The position numbers were made by a program, and so were the translations under genes. A stretch of 64,000 bases of DNA from Polytrichum commune. Lineage: Eukaryota > Streptophyta > Polytrichopsida > Polytrichales > Polytrichaceae. This document shows positions 10,392 to 22,546 of the stretch, in pieces. The first letter of the stretch is position 1, and each line of letters begins with the position of its first letter. The notes under the pieces are model-generated. The model worked only from the letters and a program-made list of their open reading frames with translations. It ran no database searches and was not told where the DNA came from. The stretch lies in contig OX485808.1 in assembly GCA_950295325.1 (NCBI GenBank), forward strand, positions 36,541,180 to 36,605,179, given 5' to 3'.

Positions 10392-12237
10392 CTAATCCTC
10401 ATCCCAAACATCAGCAAGCTCATTAGGCTCAAGCTGATTGGCAACCACATAATTCTTACGCCTTTGTTTAGCTTTGACTTTCTTAGCATACTTGCCAGCC
10501 TTCTTCCTCTTCTCCATTGATCGCTCCTGCACAAAGTAATAATTTAGTTTCAATTTGGAGGGTATGCAATTCCAACAAACAAGTTGTTGAGAAAATTCAT
10601 TTAGACACAACTGCATACTTTGTGGTGTGGCACATTTTGCCTTGCCTCATCTAGCTGTGATCTCTTTTAGATGCAGCAATGAGCAAAAGTACTAACACCC
10701 ATGAATTTATTTATTTTAAAGCTGGCACAAGGATATAAAATACTCACCAGGTTTGGTGAAACATAAAACGGATTCTCATATAGAGTTTGACCACCAAAAC
10801 TACCACTGAAGATCTTGATGGGGTTCATCGCAAACCTTGGACCAACCTACCCCCAGCAAACAAAATCAATGCCAGCAGGACATTAAAACGTCAAGGAACT
10901 TTACTATTAAAGACCACATAACCCTCTCTCAATATGAAATGGCTCTTTGTTTTTGAAAGAAATGATAAATTGGGAAAATTATTTATGTAAAAGATACAAC
11001 CACAATCCTGTACCTCAATAAGAGTCATCTTGTCTAATGCAGACTTTTCTATCTTGTCAGTAGCACTTTGATGGGGCACTGATATCTGCACATACATATC
11101 AACAAGATGTGAATCAGGAAAGCTACATATCTACCTCATACAAGATAAAGCATGATGATGAGAAACACCCTTATTCAATTTTCTCCATTCCCACTACTTT
11201 GCCCAATTCATTTGCTGAGACCAAGTACGACAAAGAGGGAATAAATCCCAATAGAGTCCAACTTAAAATCTCCACATTTAACCCCGAGGTGCCTTAAAAT
11301 CTCCAAACTTTCATAGACAAAGTGAATACTTGAGATCACAGAACCGATTTGAATATTTTCTTTGAAGTAGAATTCATCCACTAAACTGTACATGCCAAAT
11401 CAGGGAAAATATGAGTTCAATCCAAACCAGACAGGTAAAAGGTTAAGCAGTCACGGACCTGATAATTGCGAAACCAGATGTGATTATCCAGGATTAAGAA
11501 TGTCAAAACGTGATCGTAAAACGGTTTTGATTTGCAATGATCTTTTGGAGTGCAGAATACCTGAGACCATGAGACCCAATCTTCCAGATGTGATCTTAAT
11601 TATGAAAACCTATTCCTAACATTGAAATCCACTGGGTCCTTGAAGCACCATGCATCACTAAAAGGTGAAAAGGAAGAAAAAAAAAAACCTTACGCATTTC
11701 AACCACTCTCTTGCAATTCAACAGTGTGTAAAGGAAACATGTTGCCTTTAATTTAAACATGTATAATACCTGTGTGAGAAGTTCCTTGAGAAGCTGCAGG
11801 TGTGGATGCTCATTAAATTCACTAGAAAACGAAAGGAGAGGTCTTGACCCTCTCAAATGGTTTCCTGTAAGTTTCAGCTCCTCTGTTGTGTGAATTGCAT
11901 TCAAATGTCCTATTTCAGTCCCTTCAATGTTGTGACAGTCAAATGTCATCCTATTTTAGTACCTCAGATGATGCGTAAATAAAATGCTTCCGACAAATTA
12001 CACACCTGCTTTCAGTGAAAACTTGGCAGAAGGCCCACTTGGTGCTTTTGAAATCCAAATATACAAATCCTTCTTCTTCCTGCACTGTTCCACCAAAATC
12101 CAGATCCACATGACCTCCACCCTGAATAAATTTCAATCAACATGCCCCAAAGTTTTAGGGTCATGTCCTCGCCTTTGCGAAAGAGAGGCTTGGAGATGGT
12201 GCAAAATGGAGCAATATGGGAGAAAAACATCTACGTC
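10392..12237 (-). pseudogene. BRX1: BRX1-like ribosome biogenesis protein (Brix domain), 5' part degenerate or missing
   Basis: BRX1 is a nucleolar Brix-domain protein needed for assembly of the 60S ribosomal subunit. Five well-conserved minus-strand exons with GT-AG borders join in frame: 11770-11909 (KLTGNHLRGSRPLLSFSSEF), 11459-11560 (DNHIWFRNYQ), 11014-11085 (ISVPHQSATDKIEKSALDKM), 10748-10846 (NPIKIFSGSFGGQTLYENP) and 10392-10526 (EKRKKAGKYAKKVKAK, ending NELADVWDED and a stop). Upstream, 12006 to about 12121 or 12237 encodes CRKKKDLYIWISKAPSGPSA, again BRX1-like, but the frame before it is poorly conserved and contains a TGA if extended to 12237. The N-terminal exons are not recognisable, and a hAT-like element sits at 12438. 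The downstream exons look intact, so this may be a recently 5'-truncated copy or a gene whose first exons lie outside my recognition. Confidence 0.85.
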
Positions 12238-12437
12238 CTAGAACAACAACACTTGTTGATACGTAAGGGTCATCGGCAAAATAAGGCTCCAACAATCTAA
12301 CAAATTTTATAATAAAGCTTGAACATGCTATGTTGAGAGTATTGATGAAAGAATAAAGTTTAATAATGTAAAATTGACATAATAAGATATCATAAAAACC
12401 ACACTTATTTAATAAGCTTTATGAAACTCTTCAATAT

Positions 12438-13538
12438 CCCGGGTACGCAACTCCCGTATTATATGGTCCTGATTATAATCACTTATAATGCGTTTTAGTC
12501 CAATATTGAGTGATACAATTTGTTTTAATGTAGGAAACCCTTGTAGCCCTTCTAACAAGGAATCCAAAAATGTAATTATATATAGGAAATGAATATATTT
12601 TGAAGCATATAATTGCATTAAAAACCTAATTATATGATTTTTTTAATACATGTACCATATGTCAAACTACCCAACTTTTTGGACTTTTTAATAAAAATTT
12701 AACATTGTGAATGACTTATAATTTTAATGGGAGGCAACTACTCGTGGCTTATAATTCTAATTGGAGGGAAATATTCGTGTGGATTTTTTTAAATTATGTA
12801 TACGCAACTTACTGGTCTAACTGTTGGGATAGAAAACTAATGATTTGTGTTAGGATACAGTTGAGGTATGTGTTTTTAAGACCATATACATCATCTGGTG
12901 CCCCGACTACTCAAGGGTATCATGGGGTATTTCAAAATATCATGGGTTCCCGGTTTAGGGTTAGGGCTTAGGGTTTGAGGCTTCTATATATTCGCTTTGA
13001 AGCTTTTGTGTTCGGTTTTGGAGCCTTTGTGTCTTTGCATTGGAGTGTGCGGCTTTGCTTTGGAGCCTTTGTGTCGTCGCTTTGGAGTGTGCTTGTGCTC
13101 ATTTGGGAGGGTCATCCTTGGCTTAAACAAACACATGGATTGTGAGATGAAGCGTAGAGGCTCATGTAGTGAAGGTAGAGATAGGGAGAAGGAATATGTT
13201 ACACCTGTAATTGCCACAACTCCTTCCAAAAGAGGGAGACCTCAAAAGGACCCTCTATCATTTGTGAATACTAATCCGACATCTACATTGAATACCCCTC
13301 TTAGACGCTCTACAAGGTTAAAAAACTAGGTGTTTCAATTGTTTATGTACGTTGGAGTTTTTTTTAATAAATATGCAACCCAACTTTTTTTTCATCTCAT
13401 TTTATTTAATTTGGTCTTCACCCAACTTTTTGATCATTTTAATTTGATATAATTTGATATAATTTTTACAAAAGCCGTCCTCTAAGCCGTTTTTAAAACG
13501 ATGCCCCCTGCGTATAATATGGGAGTTGCGTACCCGGG
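12438..13538. mobile_element. hAT-like element, long copy (1,101 bp)
   Basis: It has the same terminal sequence as the 8948-9453 copy, with an exact 8-bp target duplication TTCAATAT at 12430-12437 and 13539-13546. The extra central ~600 bp contain a telomere-like TTTAGGG tract (about 12953-12980), two ~54-bp minisatellite units (13010-13095) and a short ORF with an AT-hook-like motif. No transposase is encoded, so it is non-autonomous. Confidence 0.9.
12997..13329 (+). CDS. Short ORF with AT-hook-like motif inside the hAT-like element
   Basis: A 110-codon ORF. The first ~45 residues come from minisatellite sequence (CSVLEPLCLCIGVCGF) and are unlikely to be meaningful. The C-terminal part is basic: SKRGRPQKDPLSF then TPLRRSTRLKN, where KRGRPQK matches the GRP core of AT-hooks that bind the minor groove of AT-rich DNA. 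It could be the last exon of a captured gene or of a lost transposon protein. I do not recognise a family. Confidence 0.35.
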   Translation: MKLLCSVLEPLCLCIGVCGFALEPLCRRFGVCLCSFGRVILGLNKHMDCEMKRRGSCSEGRDREKEYVTPVIATTPSKRGRPQKDPLSFVNTNPTSTLNTPLRRSTRLKN

Positions 13539-13546
13539 TTCAATAT

Positions 13547-15058
13547 ATCCTATACCGCATGCATAATAAATTTCCTTATTCTCCTCTTATTGAAGTTATT
13601 GAGAAAATAAGAGGAAAAAAAGGCTCCTTATCAAAGGTATGTTGCAGGCATCAATGTGTATGTTTGACAAATTTCATTTGACATTCAACTTCAAATCGAA
13701 AGTGTCACGTGATGTTTTCAAAAATGAAAATGAATGTCAATCGACATCTATATTTTCTTCTAAAATGTCACCTCAATTCTCATGGCTAGTAGTACGTGTC
13801 ATTTCATTTTTTGAAGTGTCAATTGACGTGTGGTTTTTTCCTTCACAAGTCACACTACATGTCAAAATCTAAATTGTGCATGTCAAGCGACGTGCAATTT
13901 GATTTTGTGCAAGTTTTGCGTGTCAAATGTCAAAAACTTGCAAAAACTTTGTCAAAAATACACACTGGTGGGCATGGTGCCCATCCCCAGACCTCCATGT
14001 GTAAACACAAACTAAGTCAACAAGATATACGTCTCTGAAACATTAAAATATTGCGTAGCTACCCATAGCATCAACCCATTCCCGGTGTACACAAGTTGAG
14101 TGAGCATTGATAACCATACACATGAAAGTCAATCTTGAGCCCACTATGGGCCGGTTTAGACTACGCTGAAGAAGGCCACTAGTCTTTTAAGAATTTCCAC
14201 CCACGAAATGAGAGTTGTATGCTAGATGATGTTATGTATGATGTACAAGATGGAGAAAGAAAGAAAAAAAAGGGAAGAAAAAAAAAAAAAAAAACAATAA
14301 CAACAACAACAACACGAGATCTGCTAATGTGTTATGCACCAGATCTTTGGAATGTGTAATGCACCAAGATCTACAAATATATTATGCACCAAATCCGGGT
14401 CTATAAATGTGTTTTGCAATGAAATTAACATATCTGAACTTGTTAATGCACACAATTATTTCATACAAATAATGCATGTCAAAAGGAATTAAACTTGCAG
14501 TGGTTTGCCAGTTTGATGTTGATTTAGACCATGCTACAACACTTATTTGAGTGCAAGCTGACTTCAATTTGGGTTCTCTTTTTGAAGCCATGCAGTGGAT
14601 GAAGCCAAAAGCAAGCAATGAGTTATAAAGCCCAATCTCAACAAGTCCCATTCACACACCAATTGCAGAGAACGCTTATAACAACGGCTTTTTTTTTTTT
14701 TTTGGAAACTCAATGTGACGATGGAAAAGAGGACTCAGCTATCTTCTTGAATATATTCCAAGAAAGAAAGAGATAATTCATTTTGCATACATAATTGCAA
14801 GATTCCACACAGAAATGATGATGAGGATGAGAAGAGGTGAAGTTGGTGAAAGAAACCATATTTTCATGTGTCATCAAATACTGCAACAATTTATTGTGTG
14901 TGCCGTGTCTTGAGTGCAAAAACTTCCACACAACCAAGTAATTAACACATATCAAAGACCGAGACTCAGCTATAACAAAATTCACAGATATTTCATGCAG
15001 ATAACTCTCCCTTGATTGAATGCACATGCTTGTGATAATGTATGATATGCTAAACAAG
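13547..15058. other. No supported gene
   Basis: AT-rich sequence. 13640-13960 repeats short 'tgtcaa' and 'acgtg' phrases without a fixed period. 14275-14320 is an A-rich then CAA-rich tract and 14686-14702 a T-run, possibly tails of old retroposons. No gene was recognised. Confidence 0.4.
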
Positions 15059-17160
15059 CTACACTGTTTATGGTGTTTAGTGGCACGTACACTATTTGCG
15101 AAGGGCCTAAACTAGATGCCTGGAGATTTCAAAATGTCACACCCGCCAATTGCCAATATGATTTTATTTATCAACATAAGTAAATTTTTTAAAGTGAAAA
15201 AATATGTACATTTTGACATTAAGAGTAGCACATTGGGATACATTAGATGATAATCTTCCATTTTTAGTATGCAAGGGGAAATTTTATTTTGAGCGTGCTA
15301 ATGGAAAATGTCATGAGTTTATATTTTAGTATGCAAGCTGAAGATGTTCTTAAGAATACTAATGGCAAGTGTCATTTGTGTATACTTTGATCAACTTGTA
15401 AATCATTGTGTAACATATGCATGCACATCATAACATTATTGGACATGCTCATGTCAAGATATTAGTAAGCGCACTTGAACGCCAAGTGTCATGAGTTGAC
15501 ACTTATGGTGAAGGTGTTAATCATCAACATAACTCTATTAAGTTTTTAAGCTTGTTGGGGAGTGTAGCTCTTTACCAGATTGGCAACAAAGTTCTTGATT
15601 TCTGGAGACAACAAATTCAATTTGAATAACAGGGATAAACGATTGTTACTACCACACACCGTGGATTGATAGAGCATTCTCATAATCATGTGTATTGAAT
15701 ACTAAGTTGTAAAGTGAGATTGAAGACTTCCTCTTGAAGTTTCTTATGGTGGGCCACAAATTCTAATACACCCACCTCATTCAAAATGTGTCATATGGAT
15801 CTTCGTTTACAAAAGTCTTCAATGATGTTTACAATGAAATTATGGACAACATAGTCAAAGAGAGGAGAGTAGATGAAAACCCTAGTAAAGTTATCAAGTT
15901 CATGTTCATTCGAATTTTATGGTCAAGTTGCTCTAGTTACTTGATCACTTTTGCCTTGATACCCCATATAAGGATGAAACACCATATTTTTTTGGAAGAC
16001 TATGTATGACATTGTAGATAGCTTTCTTTTTCTTTTTCTAGTTGATGGAATCAATGTATCATGGTGTATGCTCATGCTCAATCTCAAGCTTAAATGGGGA
16101 AATATGTGCAATAAAGCTATGAACAAGGAAGAGGGAGCCATCATCTGGTCCCTTTGGAACATCATTGTTGCAATGAACTCTTGGTTTTCTAGGTAATTTG
16201 TCATAGAAGCCGATTGCAAATGCCGCATGTGTCGACAACATCCTGCAAACCATTGTACACATGTTTTTGAATTGTAGAATTGCAAGGAGAGTATGAGATT
16301 ATGCCATTGGGGTCATTACACTGAGTATGATATTTAATGTCACTTACATTTGGGTTACATACTCCATTTATGGTATTTAGTGTCACGTACCCAATTTGCA
16401 AAGGGCCTAGATTACATGCCTAGAGATCTCAAAGTGTCACACCCACTAATTGCTAATATGACTCTATCCATCAACATAAGTAACTTTTTTAAGTGGAAAA
16501 CATCTACATTTTGTATATTTAGAGTAGCACATTAGGATATGTTAGATGCTAGTCTTGCGTTTTAGTATGAAAGGGGAAGATATTCTTGAGTATACTAATG
16601 GCAAGTGTCATGTGTTTACATTTTAGTATGCAAGAGGAAGATATTCTTGAGCATACTAATGGCAACTGTCATTTGTGTACAATTTAGTCAAGTTGTAGAC
16701 CATTGTGTAACATAGGCATGCATTTCATAACACTATTGAACATGCTCGAGTCAAGATATTAGTAAGCGCACTTGAATGTCAAATGTCATGAGGTGACACC
16801 AATATTCCAAACAATATTTAGTCTCATACAACGTTCATAGTATTTAGTGTCATGTACATTATTTGCGAAGGGCCTAAACTAGATGCCTAGAGGAGGCCTA
16901 GAGGAATGTAAGTGTCACGCCCACGAATTGTCAATATGATTACATTCGTCCACATAAGTAACTTCTTTAAGTGAAAAAATATCCACATTGTGACACTTAG
17001 AGTAGCACATTGGGATACTTTAGATGATATAGTCTTGCATTTTAGTATGCAAAGGGAAGATATTTTTTAGCGTACTAATGGCATGAGTCATGTCTTTACA
17101 TTTCAGTATAGAAGAGGAAGATATTCTTGAGCATATTAATGGCAAGTGTCATTCTTGGGT
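15059..17160 (+). repeat. Cluster of three 'TATGGTATTTAGTGTCAC' MITE copies
   Basis: Three same-direction copies start near 15059, 16363 and 16831, each opening with a variant of TTTATGGTATTTAGTGTCAC followed by a conserved 'atttgcgaagggcct' phrase and shared interior text ('agagtagcacattgggata'). They are truncated on the right and do not show a complete second terminus. Complete or right-end copies of the family lie at 38775-39143 and 31700-31938. Confidence 0.75.
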
Positions 17161-17334
17161 AGGTTGCTTAGTGCATTTTAAAAACGAAATGTGACTTCAT
17201 AAACTAGGCAGGAATAAATTTATTTGACATAACATTTATAGAAAACTTCTACATAATTTAAGGACCATAAAAATGTATAATCCCATTACAAGTAGCACAT
17301 GGATCGATATAGATTGCATTATATCCCTTGAACC

Positions 17335-17440
17335 GAGGGAAGCTATCTTATGAGCGATGAGCAGTGAGCGGTGAGCGGTGAGCAGTAACACATGAGCAAT
17401 GAGCAGTAACATATGAGCAATGAATCCAAATTTAGTAAAG
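17335..17440 (+). repeat. Left terminal and subterminal repeats of the giant MULE
   Basis: After the terminal motif come repeated units of TGAGCRGTGAGC and GTAACACATGAGCAATGAGC. Such clustered short repeats near MULE ends are often transposase-binding sites; that role is inferred here. Confidence 0.75.
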
Positions 17441-17664
17441 ACACACGGGTTTAGGGTTTACAACCAAATTTTTGACAAATTAATTGCATATTTTCAATTA
17501 TAAATTGCCAATATTTTAAATGAAGCACAAGTGAAAGGGCCCTATTTCCATGGATCATTTAGAACACTTTCAATCCATTGCTGATTTTTATTATAATAAT
17601 TCAAACCAATACATGTCATATATTAACATCCTTATACATGTAGCTACAACTAGCACTTGTACAA

Positions 17665-17784
17665 CTACTCACATTCTACAACACCAGCAAATTCAAGTAG
17701 GTGCATAACCTCATTATACATATATGTCGGTGCCATAATTGTGAGCCACTCAAACTGCTCACGGGTTGAATAAAGGCCCATAAT
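17665..17784 (-). pseudogene. Duplicate last exon of a MULE transposase
   Basis: After a TTTTGTAG acceptor, the minus strand encodes MAPTYMYNEVMHLLEFAGVV and a TAG stop. This is a diverged version of the end of the main transposase (APTYTYNEVMRLLELAGIV at ~18241-18320). The flanking 3' DNA (17560-17660) is also duplicated at 18130-18240. It is either a partial tandem duplication or an alternative last exon. Confidence 0.7.
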
Positions 17785-17849
17785 CTACAAAAGAAAGAAA
17801 ATTATATATTAGAAATAGTGAATATGTAGGTAGCTACTAGGTTTTGAGA

Positions 17850-18060
17850 CATCCGCCTGTGGATGCGAGTTGTGTAAGAGACTGGTATTAAGTCTGGATC
17901 AACCCGGGTTCGAATCCGGTTGGTTACATTGACTGGTGCTATCCCAAATTGAGCTAGTGATAAAGCAGGAATAATCTATAGGCGGATACCAAGAAGACGT
18001 TACTACGCGGATGTGCGTAGAATCTTCTTAACTATTAATTATTTTTAGAAACGTGATATT
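17850..18060 (+). mobile_element. SINE-like insertion with tRNA-type B box
   Basis: GGTTCGAATCC at about 17910 is a perfect Pol III B box, and a plausible but weak A box lies about 35 bp upstream. No full tRNA cloverleaf is present. It lies between the two duplicated transposase 3' ends. Boundaries are uncertain. Confidence 0.45.
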
Positions 18061-18240
18061 ATTTATCCGTGTGAATCAATCAAACCACACATGGTTGGGT
18101 CACAGTCTAAATAAAAATGAAGTTACTGAATCATTTGAAATACTTTCAGTCCACTGCTAATTTTTATTATAATAATCCAAACCAAAACATGTCATTTATT
18201 GACATTCAAATATATGTTGCTTAATAGAACACTTGCAATA

Positions 18241-21200
18241 CTACTCACATTCTACAATACCAGCAAGTTCAAGTAGTCGCATGACCTCATTATAGGTATA
18301 TGTAGGTGCATGAATGAACTTGTCACTCTCGTAATCCACCTTGCACAAAAATCTAAACACATAATAAAGATGTTTACAATACACCCATTTTCCTTTCTTT
18401 CCCAATGCATGAGAGGACATTTTCGTGAAATCTAGACATGTGCAATGCGGGATATCGCCAATTGTGACATGGTAGGTGATATCCTGCTTGGAGACAATGT
18501 TGATTATCACTCCAAAGCCCGGATATGGAATGGCAGTGACCCCAACCACATAGTAACCTTCCATGAGTCCGGCGCTCTCCCATTTGTTTTTGTGATCCGC
18601 CAGAGGTGTTGTTGGATTACGACAAACTGTCTTCCCAAATCTGAATGTAGGGTGGGCGTCTGGGTTTGGTGGCATAGAAAAATGCGATCGAGGGATGGGA
18701 AGAGTTGCGATTGTTGAAAGCCTACGACGAGGAGACAATGCCTCCCTCTGCTGTAGTTGAAATCCAGCATCTTCAAGTGCCAAAACCTCCTCTCTCGATA
18801 GATTGGTACCTATCTTCACTGGCCACGTGTTGGGTACTATAGGCCAATCCTACACATACTTCTTCTTACTGCCACTCACACAACGTTTGATGTCGTCAGG
18901 ACAAAACCAAAATTCATACTCCACATTGTTGGGAGAGCGAAATTCCTTCCTAAGCCCTTTGTATGTTGGAGCAGGTGTGCCATGTTTCCCAGTCCTGACT
19001 TTGGCATTGCACATAGTCCCTGTAATGGCCTGCAGTGCCCAACAACGCTTGGCTGAGTTGGATGGCAATCTTGCAATGTGCCACTTAGAAGCAAGACAAT
19101 CAGTCTCTAACACGGATGTAGTATGAGCCACACCATGAATTGCAGAACTCAACGATTCCTCTATGCGTTGACGAGTTGCTCGGGTGTTGGGACGAGGAAT
19201 GGAATAGTTCACTTTGTCGGGTCGATGAGAGTCACAATCAGCATCCGGTGGTAGGTTGAGTTTGCGTTTGGTGGAACCAAAGAGCTCTGACCCTTCCAAT
19301 GCACAATCTCTCGTGTTGACGTCTTCTGCCCCTGGATAAGACTTCATGGCATCGGCCAACATTTTTGGATCTCCACACCTGGCAGCCGCTTTGAGTTTCA
19401 AGGATGCCGAATCAGGACCTTTACCATCAGACCCCTTTCAACCATGTCCGGTAATTTGCAATTTGCATGAAGGCACGAATCATGTCGTCCACTGTAACTT
19501 CATATAAACAAGTCATCTTGTTGCCGGACTGTTGAAGCCATTTGTTGTGTACAGTCTCTGCAAGGTTGCATGTTGGCATTTTCGCACGTTTTTCTATTGT
19601 CATATCCTATGAACAACACACAAATATGAGGATAAGAAAAATAGAAGATATATATAACAGTGGAAGAAAAATGAATGACATTGAAGAATGAAATTTGATA
19701 TGTACTTATAAATAGCATATGACCACCCCATTGTCTGTAACGAAAGTGCCAAAAACCCAACCACTCTGAAAGGCCAAGGATGCCTTCTTCTGAGGCAGCT
19801 CCGGATGACAACCACCAAGAACGAATCACATGATACTTAGTCTCGGCGTCGTCCATTATTTTTGCGTCTTTGTAATCCTTGCATATTTGCTTGTGTTGAA
19901 ACTGCAAGGATGGTTTGATATACTTTTGGGTCACCATATCCAAGCTTGCAGACCAATGGAAAAGACATGTACGCTCACGTGCAACCATGGGTAGACTTGG
20001 ATCACCATCCCCGTAAATCGCCCTCACCGCATTCCAATTAGCTTGAGCACTATTAGCCATAAACCCTTTGAAGTTTACGTTTGGTACACCATTTTCTGCC
20101 ATGACATTATTCAAATTTTTCCAAAAGAGAATTTGTGCTCCACCATCTTCAGATTGCATGTCACAACACGCAATAGTCAACACTTTACAGTATCGACTGT
20201 CGTACACATGGCAAGCCATGGTCGTCCAGCCTTCAAACGTTTGACATGGTCAACATAATCCATGAATTCTCCATGTCCCCACCGACTTGCATCCTCTTCA
20301 CAAGCTCCACACCACTACCTGGAAGGTCTACAGACATCTTAAAAACAAACACTTTGTCCTTTGACTGCCCTGGAAACCAACTACCATGGACGAACTTGAA
20401 AGCAGAGTGGTCGTTGAATGCCATAATACTATCCATAGTTCCCATTCCACTACGCAAAAAACGCTTTGATCCGGATACAAAGTTACGACAATTCGGGGAC
20501 ACAAGAGTGCTGAATTTGTCCATGACGACCTCTAGGGATGAACCAACCAAGTGATGGCCTTCGACATTTGCGGGAGATTTGAGAAGGTAATCGGCCAAGA
20601 ATTGTTTGCTTGCTGCCATAACTATGGTTGAATTTTTGGCTGTGGGTGTTTTCAATACTTCATTTGCAACGCACAGGTATGCCATGTCCAATGACTCACG
20701 GCATGTGCCATTGGCCATAGGGTGATCATGTACACCAATATGAATGCAAGCCTTGGACATTCCAACAGATGTGGAATGGATGTATAGGATTCGAGCATGA
20801 CATAAAGCAATGCACACAGGTGTGGAACGACATACCTTACACTCGACAGTGGACCTAGAAGGAGGAACATTACCCACAGCAAATGGGAGAGGAGTTGAAC
20901 TGGCCCATTCAGTGTTGTTCCGGAGGCCTCCATTGCGATTCATGTAATCACAGTAGTCATTAGGACATTGGAGATGACCAGCACAAGTGGAGAGCCGGAA
21001 GGACAATCCAAAATCATTTTGGATATTGGTGGTTTTGGTAGTGCACCAAGGGTGACCGTCGCACATCTTGTCCATGCCCTCCATTGAGCGGCCATACGTA
21101 CTTGGAGCTTTAAGTGTCACAGGAGGTAAGAGAAATAAAACATCATCATTAAAAGAAGATGGTAAGTACTTGATATCATGAACATCTATACTATCAAAAT

Positions 21201-21843
21201 CAATGGATGCGAGATCTGACTTTGATTTTTTTCTAGACTTTGTAAGCTTCAAAGCATCAACGATAGTCAACCCTATAGATGAAGGTGAAGGGTGTAGTGG
21301 AGGACGTTGAGAAGGTGAGAGCTGGGGAACCAAACTCTTGTACATAGGACCGCATGGAGATTTGGCTATATATATAGGAAGCTGTGAAGAAGTGGAATGA
21401 AGACTTTTAAATGGAAACGGCGATGTGTTTGAAAGATCAACAGATGCACAAATGTCATCTTCCGAATCTGATAGCACAAACACACAATCATCAGTGGGTT
21501 CAAATTTAACATGTGCGACATAGGGAATTTGAACGGTGGATGTACCGGATTCGTTTGTCAAGATGATAGTTGAAGCTTGCATCTGAGATTCAGAAAGACC
21601 TATTACCCTAAATGAACCAGGTCCTAAGATCCACATAAAACCAACCTCGGTTCTGTTTTTTTGAACCAAAACCGTTTCATACACCTCTCCATCTGCAGAA
21701 TACATCTCCTGTTCTAAATACATGGTTCCTATCTGGAGGTTGAATCTCAGACTAAGCAAATCCTCTAAGACATTGACATGACCATCATCTTGAAGTGACA
21801 AAATGAAGGGAACAAAAGATCCGTGAGCTCTAATGGTAGCCAT
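18241..21843 (-). pseudogene. Mutator-like (MULE) transposase with WRKY/GCM1-like and SWIM zinc fingers, decayed
   Basis: MULE transposases cut at the element's terminal repeats and insert the element elsewhere. The start is probably ATG at 21843 (MATIRAHGS). The first segment (20233-21843) carries a Cys/His domain (GHPWCTTKTTNIQNDFGLSF ... CKVCRSTPVC ... HIGVHDHP) like the WRKY/GCM1 finger of plant MULEs. The DDE domain (19715-20219) has HVYDSRYCKVLTI, FMANSAQANWNAVR and a Glu in LSEWLGFWHFRY. After an intron at ~19.61-19.71 kb come segments ending in a SWIM finger (HCTCLDF ... YCKHLYYVF, ~18370-18450) and a stop at 18241. Defects: a frame break at 20235-20237, a second at 19432-19435, an in-frame TAG at 18850-18852, and Asn where I expect the second catalytic Asp (codon 20052-20054). 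It probably no longer encodes an active enzyme. Confidence 0.85.
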
Positions 21844-22546
21844 GGAGAAGAAGGAAAAGATGAACAACACATGACAATAATCTTAGATCAACATCGCTTT
21901 TGTATTGAATAATGGAGAATATAATAATGGATGTAAATTAAAAGAGGTGATACCATAGCATCCAATAATACAAAAGAAGACAGATCATAATAGTAGACAG
22001 AGAATATTTGCAAGGAAGATATAGAATCCTAAATCAGATCCCAAAAAATATCTCCTTTAGAAACTAAGCCATAGGAAACTTGAACCCACAAAGGAGTTGT
22101 CTAATATAAGATTATCACATGGGAGAAATGCAGGCACGGATATCATGGAGAAAACGGCGTCAAATAATAAACAAGTTGGCAGAGTTTTAAAATACGACTG
22201 TGTAGGCTGGATGTAGATGCAGGAACAATTAAAATTGGCTGGCAAAGTAAATGATTGGCCATTATAAATAGAACAAAGTCAATGTGGTAGGTTGGGATAT
22301 CAGAGAAATTTGGCGGATATAATAAAAATAGAAGCAGAGTGAAAGACGCGTTAAAACAACTTGATCATTGGACGCCAATTGCAACACTGATGATCGTAAT
22401 GTGCGCTAGGTTTAAGTGAGCTCTAAACACTAAACAAATGTATGAAAGTGGAGTGGTAGAAGATATATCATAGACAGCAATGATAGTGGAACATGTAAAG
22501 ACAACACTAGTGAGGCGGAAGAGAAGACATAGGAAGGCGGAGGACG
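21844..22546. promoter_or_regulatory. Divergent promoter interval of the giant MULE
   Basis: This 0.7-kb gap lies between the leftward transposase start and the rightward small gene, so it should hold promoters for both. It is AT-rich (e.g. 21895-21935). No specific element was identified. Confidence 0.4.

Noticed and set aside
12953-12980. Telomere-like TTTAGGG/TTAGGG tract
   Set aside because: Only a few imperfect units inside the hAT-like element; not a telomere or a meaningful interstitial array.
17890-17935. Possible tRNA gene (perfect GGTTCGAATCC)
   Set aside because: No cloverleaf with acceptor stem or anticodon arm could be drawn; a SINE explains the B box better.
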